Positions 35,878 to 44,413 of a stretch of 64,000 bases of DNA are shown in pieces. The notes under the pieces were generated by a model. It ran no database searches. It was not told where the DNA came from and saw only the letters and a list, made by a program, of their open reading frames with translations. The translations under genes were made by a program, and so were the position numbers. Origin of the DNA: Mesorhizobium xinjiangense. Its GTDB lineage: Bacteria > Pseudomonadota > Alphaproteobacteria > Rhizobiales > Rhizobiaceae. How positions within the stretch are numbered: position 1 is the first letter of the stretch; each line of letters begins with the position of its first letter. The stretch is taken from assembly GCF_009749525.1 (NCBI RefSeq), contig NZ_WOAC01000026.1, positions 1-64,000 of the forward strand. The letters run 5' to 3'.

Positions 35878-36786
35878 TTAATCAGCCAAATCCAGAAAGC
35901 TTTCGATCTTTGCCGCGAAACCGGCCGGGTTGCGATATGGGCCGTCGTGATTGACATCCGGCATGGTGACCAGCAAGCCATTTCCCAGACAGGCAGCGAG
36001 TTGCTCCGCCACCATTGAAAATCGCGCATATGTATTCTGGCCCTCGACAACGAGGGTCGGGACCTTCAATCTCCCCAACTGCCGGCACGAGACCGGAACA
36101 CCAGGACCGATCTTGAGCGAAGGTAGAACTGTGCGCGCGTTTTCTCGCCAGATGGTGGGCCAGGGTTCGGGCTGGACGGCTGCAGCGCCGTCAGGGAGCT
36201 TGAAAACGGCCTCGACCAACCGCAACGCGGCATCCTCGGGCTTCCCGGCCTGCAGCGCCGATTCCGTCGGTCCGAAGCGGTTGAGCATTTCCGAATTGGC
36301 GGAACTGCCTCCAGGCAGGTCCGCAAGCAGCGTATCGAATGTGGGCTCGAAATGGACCATTGAGCGGAACAGGTTCGGCTGAACCAGCGCCGCATAGGTA
36401 CCGACTTGGCCGCCGTAGGACCAGGTCACAAGGTGAACCGGTCCGGAATTGAAGCCCTGGACGAAGGCGATCAGGTCCTGAACATGAGTCTGCAGCGAGA
36501 AAAGCTTGCCCTCGTCCGGCCAGTCGACCGTTCCGAAGTAGCGTTGCGTGTAGGCAATGAAACGCCGCTGATCAGCAATCTGCGGCCTGTGGGCGTCCCA
36601 AATGCGTAGGTCCCCCACCGCACCGTGTAAGAAGACCACTGGATCGCCGGAGCCCTCCTCCACATACCTCAGCGTCGTGCCGTTTACCTCCATTTGCTTC
36701 GTGACCGGTTCGGCCTGCGCCCGTGACAGCGCGAAGAGTCCGCCAATGATCGACGCTACGGCTAACGCTGCATATCCACGAACCAT
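35878..36786 (-). CDS. Exported alpha/beta hydrolase
   Basis: A 302-residue hydrolase with a signal peptide (cleavage near AQA-EP, residue 25). The fold marks are VVFLHGAVGDLRIWDAH (oxyanion loop), HLVTWSYGGQVGTYAAL (nucleophile Ser123 in W-S-Y-G-G), LKVPTLVVEGQNTYA near the acid, and PDVNHDGPY with the catalytic His. It should act in the periplasm on an ester or similar bond; the substrate is not evident. It converges on the SDR remnant and is not part of the P450 operon. Confidence 0.87.
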   Translation of the reverse strand: MVRGYAALAVASIIGGLFALSRAQAEPVTKQMEVNGTTLRYVEEGSGDPVVFLHGAVGDLRIWDAHRPQIADQRRFIAYTQRYFGTVDWPDEGKLFSLQTHVQDLIAFVQGFNSGPVHLVTWSYGGQVGTYAALVQPNLFRSMVHFEPTFDTLLADLPGGSSANSEMLNRFGPTESALQAGKPEDAALRLVEAVFKLPDGAAAVQPEPWPTIWRENARTVLPSLKIGPGVPVSCRQLGRLKVPTLVVEGQNTYARFSMVAEQLAACLGNGLLVTMPDVNHDGPYRNPAGFAAKIESFLDLAD

Positions 36787-37129
36787 CTGATCCTCCCCTT
36801 CATTCGACTGCAGCGCGCGTCGGCAGTCGAAATGTTCCGACTGCCTCGAACGATAGCATAATTGGGCCGTTACCGCCTCCGTTCGGTCTATTGCGCTTGC
36901 TCGGGCTTGGGTGCTGTGCCGCTGAACCCAATGGCTTGCTCCTCGAACCCGACGAGGTTGAAATAGCCCAGTGTCGAGTGTCGCCGCCGGTGTTCCGTTA
37001 AGGATTTTGGGCTATCTCGTTATTGCCTGTTGCTGATAGCTTTGGGCAGGCGGGTGGTGATCGCTCGCTATTTCTGCGGCCGACAGATAGCTTGGAACTA
37101 CCTGTCGACCGATTGAAGTGTTGCGTTAG
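36787..37129. other. Gap with IS3 remnant and first long hairpin
   Basis: The stretch holds an IS3 transposase tip (36888-36995) and the first of two long hairpins (37077-37111). Nothing else is seen. Confidence 0.5.
36888..36995 (-). pseudogene. IS3-family transposase tip
   Basis: Thirty-five codons match the very end of an IS3 OrfB transposase: EHRRRHSTLGYFNLVGFEEQ, then a short tail ending PEQAQ. The catalytic part is gone. It is a different IS3 type from the fragment at 26221-26400. Confidence 0.6.
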
Positions 37130-37169
37130 CTAAGCGGCCGACAGGTAGTTGACCCTATCTGTCGGTCGC
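37077..37169. repeat. Two related long palindromes
   Basis: Palindrome 1: CGGCCGACAGATAG (37077-37090), a 7-base loop, CTACCTGTCGACCG (37098-37111). Palindrome 2: GCGGCCGACAGGTAG (37134-37148), a 6-base loop, CTATCTGTCGGTCGC (37155-37169). Each has a 14-15 base stem with only two mismatches, which G-U pairs would tolerate in RNA, and the two share nearly the same arms. A further half-site ACCTGTCGGATG lies at about 37209. They overlap the 3' end of the PIN-like gene. They could be REP-like mobile palindromes, a terminator pair, or protein-binding sites. Confidence 0.7.
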
Positions 37170-37666
37170 AAGCGTTTGACTTTGGCCTTCAGGTATTCCG
37201 CCTGACACCACCTGTCGGATGTCACATCGTAAATTCCCGGAATGCTAAAGTACTCGTTTATCGCCAAGTATGCTTTGATACCCGCCGCGGCGATAGGTAA
37301 TTCGTGTACAATTGCGGCCGCCGCAGTCGCGGCATGTACCCCATAGGAAGGATGCTTAGATTTCGGATCCGGAAGCCAGATGTATTTTAGGTGACGACAT
37401 TCTAGGATGGCAGCCAGCATCTTAGAGGTTTCCCGTGCCCGACCCGTCAAGATGACGCGTCTCGCGCGCTCCTGAGCAAACCATTCTCGCAGTGCGGCCG
37501 CTTTCGCAGGGTTGGTCTGTGTGACCCGCAAAATTCCTCTTTCAATATCAATGAGGGTTGCTGGGGTGAATACCATCTCGTTGGATGCGATGAAATCCAG
37601 GATATGCTGTCTTGGGCGTGGCTTGTGCGTCTCGCTGATCAGGCAGGTTGTTGCGATAAATTTCAA
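37130..37666 (-). CDS. PIN-like (VapC-related) protein lacking key acidic residues
   Basis: A 178-residue protein that aligns by eye with VapC-type PIN toxins: FIATTCLISETHKPRP stands where VapC has the DTNVISE-type start, TLIDIERGILRV where VapC has the GEI-RGI helix, AKAAALREWF matches the family, and the last part keeps the PIN end (FSIPGIYDVTSDRW). Two of the metal-binding acidic positions look lost: the first Asp is Ala (ATT instead of DTN) and the third-site Asp region reads HAATAAAA. TTG start with AAAGGAG upstream. No antitoxin frame was found upstream. It may be a dead toxin, an antitoxin-like decoy or a new function. The alignment is from memory. Confidence 0.5.
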   Translation of the reverse strand: MKFIATTCLISETHKPRPRQHILDFIASNEMVFTPATLIDIERGILRVTQTNPAKAAALREWFAQERARRVILTGRARETSKMLAAILECRHLKYIWLPDPKSKHPSYGVHAATAAAAIVHELPIAAAGIKAYLAINEYFSIPGIYDVTSDRWCQAEYLKAKVKRLRPTDRVNYLSAA

Positions 37667-38000
37667 TTCATTACTCCTTTCAATTCATGATAATTTTTAG
37701 CAGGACAGCCAAGGATTCAGCCGTCGATGCCGTAATGCCCGACAATCACCGGCATTTCGTAAACGCCCCAGACCGTCCTCTGCGAATCCTTCAACTTTTT
37801 CCGTAGAGGAGCTTCTCGACTGGGATCCAGAATTCCGCCACGTGCTTATCGAATCCAACGCCGCTTCCTTGCTAGCAGCAGGATTGTCCGCTGTGCGGCC
37901 ATGGAATCAGCCACCAACATGAGGCTGTATCAAGTTCTTTGCGGACACGCCCTTTGCATGCAAGCTTCAGCCGGATCCATCAATTTGGAGCAAGGGGTAC
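37667..38000. other. Gap upstream of the PIN-like gene
   Basis: I looked here for an antitoxin gene on the minus strand and saw none. Frames are short and unlike known proteins. Confidence 0.4.
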
Positions 38001-38153
38001 ATGGCTCGGATCGTCATACTCGGGAACACGGCGGACGGATAATCCACGCTCGCCCGGACGCTCTCAAAGGCGAGGGAACTCCGTATTTCGAGATTGATCG
38101 CCTCTACCGGCAACTGGATTGGTCGTTGGCTCCCAGGGATCTGAATCGAACAC
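38001..38153 (+). pseudogene. P-loop kinase-like N-terminus, decayed
   Basis: MARIVILGNTADG then TAA then STLARTLSKAREL matches the P-loop start of small NTPases of the adenylate kinase/topology-modulation type (ILGNxGxGKST). The stop has replaced the P-loop Lys. The reading continues one frame over with PYFEIDRLYRQLDWSLAPRD. At least one stop and one frameshift are present. Confidence 0.65.
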
Positions 38154-38172
38154 GGCCGCCCTATGGCTGGCA

Positions 38173-38697
38173 TCACCTCCGATTGCCGAACGGACTAGCT
38201 CCGGCACTGGGTAACGTTCCATTGGCCGCTTCCTCGGTCGCGAGCCGTTGGAGAAAAGAGGCGAAATCCGGATCCTCTCCTGGCAACAATAGCGGCAAGT
38301 TGTCACGAAAATCCTCGCGGCGGCACCACTCGCGCATGAAGACTTCCCACGAGCGCCAACGGCGCATCTTCTGAGGTGCCATCTTTTCCTCGTAAGTCAC
38401 CAGATAGATGCGTTCGAAGAGGGTAACCAGAATCCCGAATATCCCGAGCATCCGTTCGCGCTGATCTTCGGTGAGATTTGGAGTTGCGGTGCTGGACTGC
38501 AATCTCAAATCCGGATTATCGATGGTGAGCTTCAGAAAGTCGATATAGCCGTCTGAGAGGATTTGATTGATTTCCTCCTCTTCGTTTTCGCGCGCTTTGC
38601 GCTGCTCATAGATGAAAACATAGATCGCCAAAGGCAGGCCAACAACTATCGAGATGGAGCTCAGCAATTCCAAAATCTGCGTAAGATTCATCGTCAT
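38173..38697 (-). CDS. Unrecognised membrane-anchored helical protein
   Basis: About 174 residues. One N-terminal membrane helix (ILELLSSISIVVGLPLAIYVFIY) is followed by a long charged helical region (EQRKARENEEEEINQILSDGY) and a cytoplasmic part with many Arg/Trp residues (RRWRSWEVFMREWCRREDF). The layout resembles DUF4760-type proteins, a loose match. Start at ATG 38697 rather than TTG 38706. Its 3' end abuts the kinase remnant. Confidence 0.5.
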   Translation of the reverse strand: MTMNLTQILELLSSISIVVGLPLAIYVFIYEQRKARENEEEEINQILSDGYIDFLKLTIDNPDLRLQSSTATPNLTEDQRERMLGIFGILVTLFERIYLVTYEEKMAPQKMRRWRSWEVFMREWCRREDFRDNLPLLLPGEDPDFASFLQRLATEEAANGTLPSAGASPFGNRR

Positions 38698-38925
38698 GTT
38701 CCGCAATGCAGTCGATCGCCGTATTAGCAGCCAATCGCTTCAATCTGAAGGAAGAAATTCGAGCGAAAACGTGATGCCTATTCGGATGATTTTGCTTGCT
38801 CATGAGATGTCCTTTCGAAGCTGATTTTGTGCTTGTTTGAAAGGACGATCTGAACCGCGCCGGGTTTGCCGGAGGCTCCAAACCTTGAGAAGGTGGAGCC
38901 ATCATGAGCAAGACGACGGACAGTC

Positions 38926-39114
38926 AGGAAAAAGCCGGATCAGGTCGGCTTCGTCGTTCTGCCAAGGCGGTGGGTGGTGGAGCGGTTCTTCGCCTGGATC
39001 AATCGTAACAGACGGCTGGCAAAGGACTTCGAGGCCACCGTCAATTCCGCCGCAGCCTTCCTCTACGCCGCATCTGCCATGCTGATCATTCGCCGATTGG
39101 CTCGATCATCATGA
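38926..39114 (+). pseudogene. IS5-family transposase, C-terminal part
   Basis: Sixty-two codons match the end of an IS5-type transposase: [20 protein letters not shown], then [18 protein letters not shown] and the end IIRRLARSS. The last catalytic Glu region (RWVVER) is present but the rest of the DDE domain is missing. Confidence 0.8.
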
Positions 39115-39132
39115 GTTTCGAAACCGACTCTT

Positions 39133-39273
39133 ATGGCTGGGGAAGGAAACGCTACTTCGGTGGCGTTCGGTGTCGGCTACGAAAGTCCAAACCAATTCAG
39201 CAGGGAATATGCCCGGCAGTTCGGTTTACCGCCATCCAAGGATGTACTACGTCTTCGAGGCGAGACCGTGTAA
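39133..39273 (+). pseudogene. AraC-type regulator, C-terminal tip
   Basis: The reading [20 protein letters not shown] followed by [16 protein letters not shown] matches the second helix-turn-helix of AraC-family regulators. About 40 residues remain of a protein that should have around 300. Confidence 0.65.
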
Positions 39274-40101
39274 CTGTGCCTATGCGGGAGAAGTCCATTT
39301 TCGACCGCTTGGGCCGATCCCAGACCATAGCATCCGATGGTTATGTGTCCGCTTTCATCTTGGATATCCCAGCAGCGGACAGTCGGTAGTCGGCCTCAAT
39401 CCGGTCATGTCCAAGTAAAAAACGAAGTTGGCTATGGCGTGTTGCCGGCGGTTACACCGGTAGGACTTCCTACTTGGCTGGGCGTGTGAGAACCACTCTC
39501 CGCAAGCAAATCGCCTCGTAGAGATCTATTCGCTTGATAATAAAAGAAATAACCACTCAATTTGTGCGGCAATCGGCGGTTTATGGAGGGCCGTGCGGGA
39601 ACCAGATGGGAACGACATTTACTCTATAGCCCTCCCGATTGAACACTGAATCGGCTGCCAACCTTATGAAACGGCAAGGAAGTTTCGCCTTTCGTGGGGG
39701 CAATCGGCGGTTGTTGCGGGTTGCTGCGTTCGGTTTGCCGTCATGCGGGCATCTCGTCGCGCCGAAAGCGGGCCTCCCCCTTTCAACTTACGTTGTGACG
39801 GCGCTTCGAGTTGTCGCGGCGACATGTTCCACTTCTACAGTGACATGCCCATTATGCCGTAAGTCGGATTATGCCGACTTCGTGAGCGCAATACTGAAAT
39901 TGCAGGCCATGGTCGTCTTTACGCTCGGCATAATCTGCCGCCCCAATGAAGCTCAAGGTACGCTGAGCAATCCAGTTGGGGTTAGCGTGGTCGCGATCCG
40001 ATCTTCCGAATGCGGCTTCCACGAAACCGGCAGCAGGCCACCTTTATCGATCTCGCGACGGCGCCATTGGCTCTCGCTTGGATCGCGAGAGCGGATCACC
40101 G
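39274..40101. other. Non-coding left border of the metal island
   Basis: No gene is visible. The region carries a 22-base sequence repeated at 54025-54046, a second copy of its core (GCAATCGGCGGT at 39700-39711) and ACTCTATAGCCCTCCC (39621-39636), which resembles sequences near 54180 and 54255. Confidence 0.45.
39559..39580 (+). repeat. Direct repeat, left border of metal island
   Basis: AATTTGTGCGGCAATCGGCGGT. It matches 54025-54046 in 21 of 22 positions, in the same orientation. The two copies bracket the chromate, copper and mercury genes. It may be an attachment site left by an integrative element; no integrase gene is present inside. Confidence 0.5.
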
Positions 40102-41473
40102 TTATGCAATGTTGGCCACCCCAAGAACTAGGCCAACCGCTGCGCACCCGGCAAGAACCGTCACCGGGCCGAGCTTGAAGCGGAACACCGCGATAAGGGC
40201 GGCCAGCACCAGCGCCGCAGCAGATAGGTCTATTGTGGACCAGACGGGCACATCGATATTGAGACCGAAGGACGTGATCGTCCGCACCTCGTCGAAGACC
40301 ACGTGCAGACCGAACCAGACGGCGAGGTTCAGGATGACACCCACCACGGCTGCGGTGATGGCAGTCAAAGCGGCCGTCAGCACTTTGTTGTCGCGCAAAC
40401 GCTCGATGAAGGGGGGCGCCGAGGAAGATCCACAGGAAGCAGGGCGTGAAGGTCACCCATGTCGTCAGAAGTCCGCCCAGCGTTGCCGCCATCAGAGGCG
40501 ACAAGCCACTCGCGTCGCGGAAGGCGCCCATGAAGCCGACGAATTGTGTCACCATGATCAGTGGCCCGGGCGTGGTCTCGGCCATGCCGAGCCCGTCCAG
40601 CATCTCGCCGGGGGCGAGCCAGCCGTAGTTCTGCACCGCCTCCTGCGCCACATAGGCGAGAACTGCATAAGCGCCGCCGAAGGTAACCACGGCCATGACG
40701 CTGAAGAAGCCCGCGATCTGGGAAAAGACATTTGCAGGGCCGAAAACGGCGAATAGCAGGGCGACAGGAGCCAGCCACAGCACGATGAACACGGCAGAAA
40801 TGCGAAACGCCCAGCCTCGGTTGACCTGCGTGTGATCCGGCGACTCCTCGCCGAGCAGCGTATCGGCGTCATCGACTTGGACCTTGCCCACCATGCCGTG
40901 TCCGCTGGCGCCATGGAATGCGGGCAGGCCCGCGCGAGCGCCGAAGAATCCGATCAGGCCGGCAATCAGAATGATGAGCGGGAACGGTACCGCGAAGCCG
41001 AAGATCGCTACGAACGAGGCGGCGGCGATGGCGACCATCGCGCCGTTCTTCAGGGCGCGGGATCCGATACGGATGACAGCTTGAACGACGATCGCCAGGA
41101 CCGCCGCCTTGAGTCCGAAGAACAACGCCTCGACCGGGCCCACATTGCCATAGAGCGCGTAGATCCAACTCAGCGCCATGATGGCCACGACGCCAGGCAG
41201 TACGAACAGGACACCGGCAATGATGCCACCAAGCGTGCGGTGCATGAGCCAGCCGATGTAGACGGCCAACTGCATCGCCTCCGGGCCCGGCAGCAGCATG
41301 CAGTAGTTGAGCGCGTGCAGGAACCGCTTCTCGCCCAGCCAGCGTTGCTCTTCGACGAGGATGCGATGCATGAGCGCGATCTGCCCGGCCGGGCCGCCGA
41401 AACTCAAGAGGCCGATGCGGGCCCAGATGCGGGTAGCCTCGGCCAGAGTGGGATAGGCGCGGTCCTGCATCAT
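40102..41473 (-). pseudogene. chrA: Chromate transporter ChrA with a one-base frameshift
   Basis: ChrA is a two-domain inner-membrane protein that exports chromate. The first domain (WARIGLLSFGGPAGQIALMH, then LPGPEAMQLAVYIGWLMHR) and the start of the second (VTFGGAYAVLAYVAQEAVQN, then AETTPGPLIMVTQFVGF) are intact. In WIFLGAPL the frame slips at a run of six G on the plus strand (40411-40416). One base fewer gives GAPFIERLRDNKVLTAALTA and normal helices to a stop at 40102. Without that, the frame runs on as low-complexity Arg-rich residues. Start at ATG 41473, overlapping the chrB stop. A homopolymer slip can be a sequencing error or a real on/off change. Confidence 0.85.
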
Positions 41474-42291
41474 TCCGCCTTCGGCTTGTTCGTGGGCCAG
41501 TTGTGCGTCTCGTCGGTTGCGTCCCGGGCCCAACGATAGAAGGCGTCATAGAGCAGCATCCCGGCTTCGAGCTGCTCCAGGTCGTCGGAATACATCCTCG
41601 ACAGGCCGAGAGAGGCTGCCAGCAGACCGGCGGCCTCGGGCGCCAGATCGAACCGGGCGGTGTCGGCGCCGCGGACGATGGCGGCCAGCCGGTCGAGCGC
41701 GGGAATACTCAGGCCGAACTCGGCCAGCATCACGTCGAAGGTGCAGAGCTCGCTCCGATGGCTCCAGAACACGTCCTCAATGTCGAAGGGCGACGCGTCG
41801 TAGCGTTCGGCGACGCCGATGACTTCGGCGGGCGCCACGAACAGGATCACCGCGCGGGGATCGAGAAACCGGCGGATCAACCAGGGACAGGCGATGCGGT
41901 CGATTTTTGGACGGGAGCGCGTGACCCAGACGGTGCGGCCTTGTGCATCACGTGCGGGCAGCTTGGCCGGATCGATAAGAGGCAACCCGGCCGCGCGCCA
42001 TGCTTCGAAACCGCCCTCGAGATATTCCGAGGAGCAGCCCTCGGCGCGAAGCCAGGCGGCCGTGCCCTGACTGCGCCGGTGGCCGGCTTGGCAGACAGCG
42101 ATGGACGGCTGCTCGCCGAGCTGCGCTGCGAGGGCAGTGAGCGCCTGATCGTCGATCCGGGTCGCACCGGGGAGCAACCGCGGATCGGCGGCGAAATCTT
42201 CCTCGGACCGCACGTCCAGCAGGATCGGCGCGCGAGGCGTTCCTATAATGCGGGTGAGTTTGTCGAACGAAATGGCATTGGGCGCAGACAT
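41470..42291 (-). CDS. chrB: Rhodanese-ChrB fusion, chromate resistance
   Basis: A 273-residue protein in two parts. Residues 1-105 form a rhodanese domain (PILLDVRSEEDFAADPRLLP, with the active Cys in IAVCQAGHRRSQGTAAWL). Residues 120-270 are a ChrB C-terminal domain (TRSRPKIDRIACPWLIRRFL, DVFWSHRSELCTFDVMLAEF). ChrB acts in chromate resistance, as regulator or helper of ChrA. It precedes chrA on the minus strand with stop/start overlap, a coupled operon. The rhodanese part suggests sulfur handling in chromate or oxidative stress. Confidence 0.9.
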   Translation of the reverse strand: MSAPNAISFDKLTRIIGTPRAPILLDVRSEEDFAADPRLLPGATRIDDQALTALAAQLGEQPSIAVCQAGHRRSQGTAAWLRAEGCSSEYLEGGFEAWRAAGLPLIDPAKLPARDAQGRTVWVTRSRPKIDRIACPWLIRRFLDPRAVILFVAPAEVIGVAERYDASPFDIEDVFWSHRSELCTFDVMLAEFGLSIPALDRLAAIVRGADTARFDLAPEAAGLLAASLGLSRMYSDDLEQLEAGMLLYDAFYRWARDATDETHNWPTNKPKAE

Positions 42292-42420
42292 GTGCGTTCC
42301 TCCGTCGCCGGGGTTGATGTGGAACGCGATCTTTGGCTGGCGCCTCGTGGGGAGTTCGCAATCCCCATAATTTTAAATACGAAAGACGAGGACGCCCCGT
42401 CAAGAACTCTATATGTGCGT

Positions 42421-42780
42421 CTGCACATCAGACATGAAACCGAAGGAAAGTCTTGGCCACCGCATTTTCCGTTGGCGCATGGGGTGCCGAGGGTCGATGA
42501 CCGGCGTGTAGTGAGCGGGATCGTTTATGTGATCCGCAATGGCTTGCAGTGGAAGGATGCGCCCAAAGCTTATGGGCCACACAAGACGCTGTATAATCGC
42601 TTCATGCGCTGGAGCCGGTTGGGTGTGTTCGACAAAATCTTCGTGGCCCTCAGCCAGGACGGTCCCAGGCCGGAGCGGATCATGATCGATGCGACCTACC
42701 TCAAGGCACACCGCACCGCGGCGAGCCTGCTAAAAAGGGGATGTTCCCCGCCATATCGGAGCCGGTTCGCATCGGGCTAA
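42421..42780 (+). pseudogene. IS5-family transposase, N-terminal part
   Basis: About 105 residues match the start of an IS5-type transposase: FPLAHGVPRVDDRRVVSGIV and YVIRNGLQWKDAPKAYGPHK, LYNRFMRWSRLGVFDKIF, RIMIDATYLKAHRTAASLL. The first catalytic Asp (IDAT) is present. The frame slips soon after KRGCSPP and the rest is missing. It is a different piece from the IS5 tail at 38926-39114. Confidence 0.8.
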
Positions 42781-43136
42781 CCAGCTATGGAGACGACCCA
42801 AGCACGGCCCGACGTCTTTACGCTTCAGGTCGATGCCCGGCCGCAAAGACCGCTTGAATTCAGCCGGTAGGCCCAGCCTCACTTGAACAAAGTCAGAGGT
42901 CTCTGCCAGGTTTAGATCATACTTGCTGTCTTTGAACCGATGCTCGTACCGCAGATGTGCGAAAGCCCTGATGCCTCAGACCCGGTCGTTTGCAAGGGCA
43001 CGTTGAGCATCCGAAATTGGCGGGAAACCGAAAGTACGCCAAGTCTCCTGATCACCGATCGGCCCTTCGACCCACGTCACGACTGCGACAGAACGCATAT
43101 CGACAGGGCACAGGGTTTCAGGGTATTCAGTGTGGT
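42781..43136. other. Gap upstream of the copper/haem operon
   Basis: No gene seen. It probably contains IS5 leftovers and the promoter of the operon that starts at 43137, but I could not define one. Confidence 0.4.
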
Positions 43137-43475
43137 ATGGTAAGGTATGTCCGCATTCTCACGATCCTGATGCTTGCCGCTTTCGCGGCGGGATCGGTCG
43201 TGCATGCCGCGAATGCCGCCAGCATGAACATGAAGATGGCGCTTACCGCTTACGACAGTGGCGATATGGGCGACTGCCAGGATTGCCCTGACGGCAGCGA
43301 CGACATGCAGGCCTGCGACAATGTCTGCGTTTCTCCCATACTGGCCGTCGTGCCATCCGGCCAAGCTGGCCTGCCTAGGGCCGAGACGGCTACTGAAAGC
43401 CTGGTTCCTCATAGCGTGGTCGGGCGCACCGGACTGCCAGACCCTTACCCTCCAAGATCCATCATCCTGAGCTGA
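43137..43475 (+). CDS. Small secreted Cys/Met-rich protein
   Basis: A 112-residue exported protein. After a signal peptide (MVRYVRILTILMLAAFAAGS, ending near HAANA) there is a Met patch (SMNMKMAL) and five Cys in a short acidic stretch (DMGDCQDCPDGSDDMQACDN then VCVSP). Such residues suit copper or another thiophilic metal. It opens the copper/haem operon. I do not recognise a family; similar proteins at the head of metal loci are common. Confidence 0.6.
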   Translation: MVRYVRILTILMLAAFAAGSVVHAANAASMNMKMALTAYDSGDMGDCQDCPDGSDDMQACDNVCVSPILAVVPSGQAGLPRAETATESLVPHSVVGRTGLPDPYPPRSIILS

Positions 43476-43604
43476 CGCCGCCCGGACTCCGTTCCGGCTA
43501 GCGGCTGACGTCGTGCGCGGTCAGTGTGATCGCCCACGATCCTGCTTCGCATCGCGCGGGTCGCGTGCTGCGGCTCGAACGCCCCCTCAGGATGGTGGAA
43601 CATC

Positions 43605-44411
43605 ATGATTTTGCATCTGTCAACGCCGACGCGTCGGACCTTTCTCACATCCGCCGTGGCCTTAGCGGCCAGTGTGGCGTTCCCGGTCTCGGGACTTCGG
43701 ACCACTTTCGGCGCACTCGCCATCGCCGCAATGAGTCTTCTGTCGTTCAGTTCGGCCGCACTTGCCGACGGGGACGCACGGCGTGGTGCACAGGTCTACC
43801 GCGCCTGCGTTGCCTGCCATGCCCTTGAGCCCGGCCTGCACCTCAGCGGTCCGAGCCTCGACGGCTTCATGGGGCGCATGGCGGGCACGGCCGAGAGGTT
43901 CGTCCGCTATTCGACGGGACTGCGGGACGCAGGCTTCTCCTGGAATGCGGCCGCGCTCGACGGTTGGCTGAAAGACCCGGCGGGCATGATCCCCGACACC
44001 TACATGACGTTCCGCGGGATCGACGACCCTCAGGCGCGCGCCGATCTCGTCGCCTTCCTCGAAATTGCCGGCCAGTCCGGCGGCGGCAAGAAAGTCGTTG
44101 ATGAAGGTCTCATTCCGGCCGGATGGTTGCGGGCCGGAGCGCCCCAGTCGATCGGAGGTGCGCCGCCCGAAATGCGTGTCACGGCAATCCGCCATTGCGG
44201 CGACAGTTATTTCGTCACCACCGGCGACGGCCGGGAAACGCCCTATTGGGAGAAGAATATCCGGCTCAAGATCGACAGCGTCGAGACCGGCCCGCCGTCC
44301 GGCGTCGCGGTGATCCTCGGAGCCGGCATGGGCGGTGACCGTTTCTCGGTGATTTTCTCCAGCCTCGCCGACCTCGATCATCTCGTCACGGAGCGCTGTG
44401 AGGCGCGTTGA
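43605..44411 (+). CDS. c-type cytochrome with an extra C-terminal domain
   Basis: A 268-residue exported haem protein. The haem site is CVACH (residues 68-72) in a class I cytochrome c domain that runs to about residue 150, with a likely Met ligand in DTYMTFRGID. The N-terminus has two hydrophobic stretches, one with a Tat-like TRRTFLT, so the true start may be internal. Residues 155-268 form a separate domain of unknown type with one Cys pair (RHCGDSYF and the final ERCEAR). It probably carries electrons in the periplasm for the operon's redox proteins. Confidence 0.8.
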   Translation: MILHLSTPTRRTFLTSAVALAASVAFPVSGLRTTFGALAIAAMSLLSFSSAALADGDARRGAQVYRACVACHALEPGLHLSGPSLDGFMGRMAGTAERFVRYSTGLRDAGFSWNAAALDGWLKDPAGMIPDTYMTFRGIDDPQARADLVAFLEIAGQSGGGKKVVDEGLIPAGWLRAGAPQSIGGAPPEMRVTAIRHCGDSYFVTTGDGRETPYWEKNIRLKIDSVETGPPSGVAVILGAGMGGDRFSVIFSSLADLDHLVTERCEAR

Positions 44412-44413
44412 AC

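Noticed and set aside
37667..37900. Antitoxin gene upstream of the PIN-like protein
   Set aside because: Checked all minus-strand frames; none gives a plausible antitoxin with a start near a ribosome site.
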